Made by a program: the position numbers and the translations under genes. DNA of 18,660 nt from JASFEQ01 sp050122535 (lineage in GTDB: Bacteria; Desulfobacterota; DSM-4660; Desulfatiglandales; HGW-15), in NCBI GenBank assembly GCA_050122535.1, contig JASFIT010000038.1, forward strand, positions 1 through 18,660, in the 5' to 3' direction. Numbering within the stretch: the stretch's first letter is position 1; each line of letters opens with the position of its first letter. A model generated the notes under the pieces. It made no database searches. It worked only from the letters and a program-made list of their open reading frames with translations, and was not told where the DNA came from. Positions 14,692 to 18,660 of this stretch are shown here, one piece after another.

Positions 14692-16803
14692 ATGAAAAAG
14701 GAGATGATTAAAAGCAGTTCAATTGATATTAACGGTCAAACCCTATACGTGGAAACCGGCCGTATCGCAAGGCAGGCGAGTGGCTCTGCCGTTGTGACAC
14801 TGGGAGAAACGGTGGTCCTGGTGACCGCCGTGTCGACAGATGAGATTCGAGAAGGGATAGATTTTCTCCCTTTAACAGTGGAATACCAGGAGATGTCCTA
14901 TGCGGGGGGCAGAATTCCGAGGAATTATTTTCGCAGGGATATGGGAAGACCCAGGGAGAGGGAAACCCTTACTGCCCGACTCATGGATCGGCCACTAAGA
15001 CCTCTTTTTCCAGATCACTACGGCTATGAGACACAGATAATCGCCAGTGTACTCTCCACAGACAAAGAGAATGAGGCGGACGTTCTTGCCATGCTGGGCG
15101 CGTCAACGGCCCTTGAAGTATCAGATATTCCCTTTGATGGACCGATAGCTGGAGTCCGCGTCGGGAGAATAGATGGCAAATTTATTGCCAATCCCACGCT
15201 CAGTCAGCAGGAGGAGACCGATATCAACATCATAGTTGCTGGAAACAGGTCTGGTGTGGTGATGGTGGAAGGAGGCGCCCAATTGGTCTCAGAATCTGAA
15301 ATGATCGAGGCGATTTTTTACGGGTATCAGGCCTTACAACCCATGCTGGACATGCAGATAGAAATGAAAAGAGAGGTGGGAAAAGAGAAAAGGGCGTTTT
15401 CTGGTCCTGCCAAAGATGGGGAAATGGAGACCAAAGCCATTGAATTGGCAACGCCTTTGCTCCAAGAGGTCATCACCACGGCTGACAAAAAATTACGCCA
15501 AAAGAGAAGGGATCATACCTTTGTCTCCGTGTTGGAAGCCCTTTCTGAAGACTATGAGGAAAAGGAATCAGAGATTAGGGATATCATCTATGACCTGGAG
15601 AAAAGAATGGTACGAAAGCTGATCCTGGAAGATGGAGGGCGGATAGACGGGCGTCCCTTCACGGAAGTGAGACCCATCGAATGTATCGTCGGGGTGCTGC
15701 CACGGGTTCATGGATCTGCGCTATTTACCAGAGGCGAGACTCAGGCCATGGTCTTGACCACCCTTGGAACGGAGATGGACGAGCAGAGAATGGACACTAT
15801 CTATGGTGACCTGTATCGAGGCTTCATATTTCACTACAATTTCCCCCCTTACTCTGTGGGGGAGGCGAGAAGACTCTCTGGCCCAGGAAGGAGAGAAATT
15901 GGACATGGCGCGCTGGCGCGTCGGGCCCTCATTCCGGTTATGACCAACAAGGATGATTTTCAATACTCTGTTCGGGTCGTCTCAGAAATCCTCGAATCTA
16001 ACGGCTCTTCTTCAATGGCCAGCGTCTGTGGGGCATCTCTCTCACTCATGGACGCGGGAGTGCCCATAAAGGATGCGGTCGCAGGGGTGGCTATGGGGCT
16101 TATCTCGGAGGGGGAGAAACTGGTCATCCTTACGGACATCATAGGAGATGAGGACCATTATGGGGATATGGATTTTAAAGTGGCTGGCACCCGTGATGGC
16201 ATAACGGCCTTGCAGATGGATATCAAAATCGATGGTATCACGAGGGAGGTCATGCAAAAGGCCCTTGAGCAGGCAAAAGAGGCGAGGCTTCATATTTTGG
16301 ACAACATGAATCAAGCCATCTCCCAGCCGAGGAGAGAGATCTCTGAATATGCACCTGTCATCACCACCATACAGATAAGGCCAGAGAAAGTTAGACTCCT
16401 TATAGGTCCTGGGGGCAAGACCATTAAAGAAATCATAAATGCCAGCGAATCCAGAATTGATGTGGACGATGATGGCAAAGTGATCGTAGCAGCCGCGGAT
16501 AGTGAAGGCGCAAGAATTGCCGTGGATATGATCAACAATATCATACAGGACGCAGAGGTTGGAAAGCTCTATAGGGGTAAAGTGAGAAAGATCATGGATT
16601 TCGGTGCCTTTGTGGAAATTCTTCCTGGGACGGATGGGTTGGTTCACATCTCTCAATTGGACAAGAACCGGGTCAATAAGGTCACCGATATCCTACAGGA
16701 AGGTGATGAGGTCCTGGTAAAGGTCCTTGAGGTGGACAGTAATGGAAGGATAAGCCTATCCCGCAAAGCCGCTCTAGAGGAAAGCCCTGATAATGTATCA
16801 TAA
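14692..16803 (+). CDS. pnp: Polyribonucleotide nucleotidyltransferase (PNPase)
   Basis: A 3'-5' phosphorolytic exoribonuclease of RNA decay. The 703 residues have the standard order: RNase PH-like domain 1 (about 15-230), an alpha-helical linker domain (about 245-320), RNase PH-like domain 2 (about 325-545) with GPGRREIGHG (397-406) and the active-site aspartates D486 and D492 (GDEDHYGDMDF), a KH domain with GPGGK (572-576), and a C-terminal S1 domain (about 624-692, GKVRKIMDFGAFVEI). The start is ambiguous between ATG 14692 and ATG 14704: each has a purine-rich block abutting it, and the first block also lies 12 bases ahead of the second ATG. The end overlaps the M16 peptidase gene by 11 bases. 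Confidence 0.97.
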   Translation: MKKEMIKSSSIDINGQTLYVETGRIARQASGSAVVTLGETVVLVTAVSTDEIREGIDFLPLTVEYQEMSYAGGRIPRNYFRRDMGRPRERETLTARLMDRPLRPLFPDHYGYETQIIASVLSTDKENEADVLAMLGASTALEVSDIPFDGPIAGVRVGRIDGKFIANPTLSQQEETDINIIVAGNRSGVVMVEGGAQLVSESEMIEAIFYGYQALQPMLDMQIEMKREVGKEKRAFSGPAKDGEMETKAIELATPLLQEVITTADKKLRQKRRDHTFVSVLEALSEDYEEKESEIRDIIYDLEKRMVRKLILEDGGRIDGRPFTEVRPIECIVGVLPRVHGSALFTRGETQAMVLTTLGTEMDEQRMDTIYGDLYRGFIFHYNFPPYSVGEARRLSGPGRREIGHGALARRALIPVMTNKDDFQYSVRVVSEILESNGSSSMASVCGASLSLMDAGVPIKDAVAGVAMGLISEGEKLVILTDIIGDEDHYGDMDFKVAGTRDGITALQMDIKIDGITREVMQKALEQAKEARLHILDNMNQAISQPRREISEYAPVITTIQIRPEKVRLLIGPGGKTIKEIINASESRIDVDDDGKVIVAAADSEGARIAVDMINNIIQDAEVGKLYRGKVRKIMDFGAFVEILPGTDGLVHISQLDKNRVNKVTDILQEGDEVLVKVLEVDSNGRISLSRKAALEESPDNVS

Positions 16804-18052
16804 GACGGTTTTAGAGAACGGGCTCAAGATTCTCTCTGAAAAGATGGAGCATATCCGATCCATCTCGCTCGGGATATGGGTGGGCGCGGGCTCCCGTGAC
16901 GAGATGGAAAGGGAAAATGGCATTTCTCATTTTGTCGAACACATGATCTTCAAAGGCACAAGAAACCGGAACGGCCTGCAAATCGCCAAAGAACTGGATG
17001 CCATCGGAGGGCTGTCCAATGCCTTTACCGGAAAAGAGCATACCTGTTACCATTCAAAGGTTTTGGACAGACATCTCCCCACCCTGGCAGACATCCTCTC
17101 CGATATCTTTCTTAATTCAACTTTCCATCCAAAGGACATGGATCGAGAGAGACAGGTTATCCTCCAAGAAATCAATATGATGGAGGATACACCTGAAGAC
17201 CGCATTCATGTGCTATTTAACCGTCTGTGCTGGATTGACCATCCCCTCGGTATGTGTGTTCTCGGTACGGGTGAGACGGTTTCCAACATAAAAAAAGAGA
17301 CCATACTCAAGTATATAAACAGGTTTTATACGCCAACCAGGATTATTATTACGGCTGCGGGGAACATTGAGCATGATGCCCTGGTAAGCCACTTTGAGCC
17401 CCTTTTTAAGTCCATTAGGTCGGGCAACGAAGATCCACCGAGGAGCATTCCCCATGTGCATTCTGACATCTCCTGTCAATGGAAAGACCTGGAACAGGTC
17501 CACATATGTCTAGGGGGAAAAGCGCCAAATTTGTCAAGCGATGTGAGATTTGCTGGCGCTGTCCTAAATACAATCCTGGGCGGCAATATGAGTTCCCGTC
17601 TCTTTCAGGAGATTCGAGAGAAGAGGGGCCTTGCGTATTCTCTCTACTCTTTTCTTTCAGCTTACATGGATACGGGTCTCATGGGTGTCTATGTGGGCAC
17701 GGACCCCTCACAAGTGAATCAGGTGCTTGAGATTGTCAATAGGGAAATAAGAAAGATTAGGGGTGGGGAAGTTTCCAAAGCTGATCTATCGGCAGCCCGT
17801 GAGCACCTCATGGGGGGAGTTCTGCTTGGGGCTGAGAACACGGATGTTAGAATGATGCGTCTTGCCAAGAATGATTACGTTTTCGGAAAATATGTGAGTT
17901 ATGACGAACTTGTGGCCAAGTTGCAAGAGGTTACGGTTGATGAAGTGGTTGCTGTTGCAGAAGACACCTTTCAGAACGATGAAGTCTCATTGGTCACCCT
18001 TGGCCAAATAAAAAAAGAAGACCTTGATTTGGCCTGCCTTCAGTTCAATTAG
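16793..18052 (+). CDS. M16 family zinc metallopeptidase (processing-protease-like, YmxG/MlpA type)
   Basis: A single-domain-pair M16B peptidase of 419 residues. The inverted zinc motif HxxEH is intact as H46-F-V-E49-H50, and the third ligand E126 (ILQEINMMEDTPED) lies 76 residues after H50, as expected, so it should be catalytically competent. The C-terminal M16 half has the usual LGGNMSSRLFQEIREKRGLAYS block (split at about 264-285). There is no signal peptide, which suggests a cytoplasmic enzyme. The same family follows pnp in Bacillus (ymxG/mlpA) and in other bacteria. The ATG overlaps the pnp end by 11 bases in another frame, so translation is likely coupled. The substrate is unknown. Confidence 0.93.
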   Translation: MYHKTVLENGLKILSEKMEHIRSISLGIWVGAGSRDEMERENGISHFVEHMIFKGTRNRNGLQIAKELDAIGGLSNAFTGKEHTCYHSKVLDRHLPTLADILSDIFLNSTFHPKDMDRERQVILQEINMMEDTPEDRIHVLFNRLCWIDHPLGMCVLGTGETVSNIKKETILKYINRFYTPTRIIITAAGNIEHDALVSHFEPLFKSIRSGNEDPPRSIPHVHSDISCQWKDLEQVHICLGGKAPNLSSDVRFAGAVLNTILGGNMSSRLFQEIREKRGLAYSLYSFLSAYMDTGLMGVYVGTDPSQVNQVLEIVNREIRKIRGGEVSKADLSAAREHLMGGVLLGAENTDVRMMRLAKNDYVFGKYVSYDELVAKLQEVTVDEVVAVAEDTFQNDEVSLVTLGQIKKEDLDLACLQFN

Positions 18053-18117
18053 TGGCCAGCACTACCACCTCCCTTTTTCCGCCTCTGGCGGCATCCATTT
18101 AGGATCCAAACTCTGAC

Positions 18118-18137
18118 CTCTCCTTTGTGGGAGTTTT
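18118..18137 (+). terminator. Weak terminator-like hairpin before dut
   Basis: CTCTC (18118-18122) pairs with GGGAG (18129-18133), five pairs including one T-G, followed by TTTT. It lies in the 118-base gap between the M16 gene and dut. A second hairpin, CCGCC-TCT-GGCGG (18079-18091), has no T run. Together they suggest partial uncoupling of dut from the operon. No promoter was recognised for dut. Confidence 0.3.
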
Positions 18138-18170
18138 CGGATGAATGATTGAGACATTTTGAGGGGTGTT

Positions 18171-18623
18171 TTGGAGAAGATACCTATCAAGATTAAACGC
18201 CTGGACGAAACTGCCGATTTGCCCTTGCCCAGCTATGAGTCTGAGGGTTCCTCTGGAATGGACCTGCGGGCCTCTGTGACAAAGCCTGTCCTATTGAATC
18301 CTGGCGAAATAAGACTCATTCCTACGGGACTCGCAATCTCTGTTCCCCATGGCTATGAGGCTCAAATTCGCCCCCGAAGCGGCTTAGCCCTTAAACATGG
18401 GATTGGAATGGTCAATTCGCCCGGTACAATCGATTCAGATTACAGGGGGGAAATAGGCATCATTGTGGTCAATTGGGGGAAGAAACCATTCACCATAAGG
18501 AGAGGTGATCGAGTCGCCCAAATGATCATAACCAAGGTCTACAAGGCTGATATTATGGAAGTTGGTGCGCTTGAATCGACGGAGCGGGGAGAAGGTGGTT
18601 TTGGGCATAGTGGTGTGACCTGA
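18171..18623 (+). CDS. dut: dUTP diphosphatase (dUTPase)
   Basis: Hydrolyses dUTP to dUMP and pyrophosphate, keeping uracil out of DNA and supplying dUMP for thymidylate. All five trimeric-dUTPase motifs are present in order: SSGMDLRA, RPRSGLALKHGI, NSPGTIDSDYRGEIGI, RGDRVAQMII and the Gly-rich RGEGGFGHSG at the C-terminus, in about 150 residues, the usual size. The start is uncertain: TTG 18171 (protein LEKIPIKIKRL, initiated as Met) follows GAGGGG (18161-18166) by four bases, while TTG 18159 opens the frame earlier but lacks a ribosome site. No ATG is available in frame. It is the last gene in the window. Confidence 0.96.
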   Translation: MEKIPIKIKRLDETADLPLPSYESEGSSGMDLRASVTKPVLLNPGEIRLIPTGLAISVPHGYEAQIRPRSGLALKHGIGMVNSPGTIDSDYRGEIGIIVVNWGKKPFTIRRGDRVAQMIITKVYKADIMEVGALESTERGEGGFGHSGVT

Positions 18624-18640
18624 GAGCGCTCTCTTTTGTT
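18622..18640 (+). terminator. Possible terminator after dut
   Basis: The palindrome GAGAGCGCTCTC (18622-18633) begins inside the dut stop codon and is followed by TTTTGTTT. The usable stem is only about four pairs around GCGC, so this is a weak candidate; the window ends soon after. Confidence 0.3.
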
Positions 18641-18660
18641 TCTCGGCAAACGCATAACTA

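Noticed and set aside
14680..14694. Very short upstream frame ATG AAG AAA GGA TGA before pnp
   Set aside because: Four sense codons with no ribosome site; most likely chance, though it overlaps the pnp start.
1..18660. CRISPR array, prophage, transposase, toxin-antitoxin or defence genes
   Set aside because: No evenly spaced direct repeats and no protein features of these systems were seen; nearly all coding space is explained by conserved housekeeping genes.

Overview
The window is a housekeeping stretch of a Gram-negative bacterial chromosome, most likely a member of Desulfobacterota (former Deltaproteobacteria). The evidence is an apolipoprotein N-acyltransferase, which implies an outer-membrane type envelope; a rimP-nusA-ylxR-infB-ylxP-rbfA-truB-rpsO-pnp cluster carrying the small ylxR and ylxP genes; and a pnp / M16 protease / dut arrangement. 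The assignment is an inference from gene content and protein style, not from a database comparison.

Region 1 (1-3089, plus strand): the C-terminal half of mutS runs in from the left edge and overlaps by 4 bases a secreted or anchored AMIN + Amidase_3 cell-wall amidase. Region 2 (3114-6851, minus strand): corC -> lnt -> prfB, convergent with the amidase. prfB keeps the classic autoregulatory +1 frameshift, so its true start (4212) lies in a different frame from the body of the gene. Region 3 (6852-7543): a divergent spacer of about 690 bases. It holds a good minus-strand promoter for corC, a GC-rich and highly self-complementary block of about 350 bases (the only accessory-looking DNA here), and a probable promoter and leader for a tRNA. 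Region 4 (7544-7882): a tRNA-Gly(CCC) with encoded CCA, an intrinsic terminator, a probable sigma70-type promoter and a second terminator-like hairpin in the leader of the next operon. Region 5 (7883-18623, plus strand): rimP, nusA, ylxR, infB, ylxP, rbfA, truB, rpsO, pnp, an M16 metallopeptidase and dut, closely spaced and often overlapping.

The region 5 genes act together in transcription elongation and antitermination (NusA), 30S maturation (RimP, RbfA, S15), translation initiation (IF2), tRNA modification (TruB) and RNA turnover (PNPase); dUTPase handles nucleotide hygiene. tRNA + rimP-nusA-infB-rbfA-truB-rpsO-pnp parallels the E. coli metY-rimP operon, with a glycine tRNA in place of tRNA-fMet.

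No phage, transposase, CRISPR or defence genes were found. Several genes need starts other than the longest open frame: nusA, infB, rimP and dut are called shorter, prfB is extended through the frameshift, and corC, rpsO and dut use TTG or GTG. The most novel-looking item is the structured GC-rich element at about 7057-7400. The clearest regulatory items are the prfB frameshift and the promoter-plus-terminator leader of the rimP-nusA operon.
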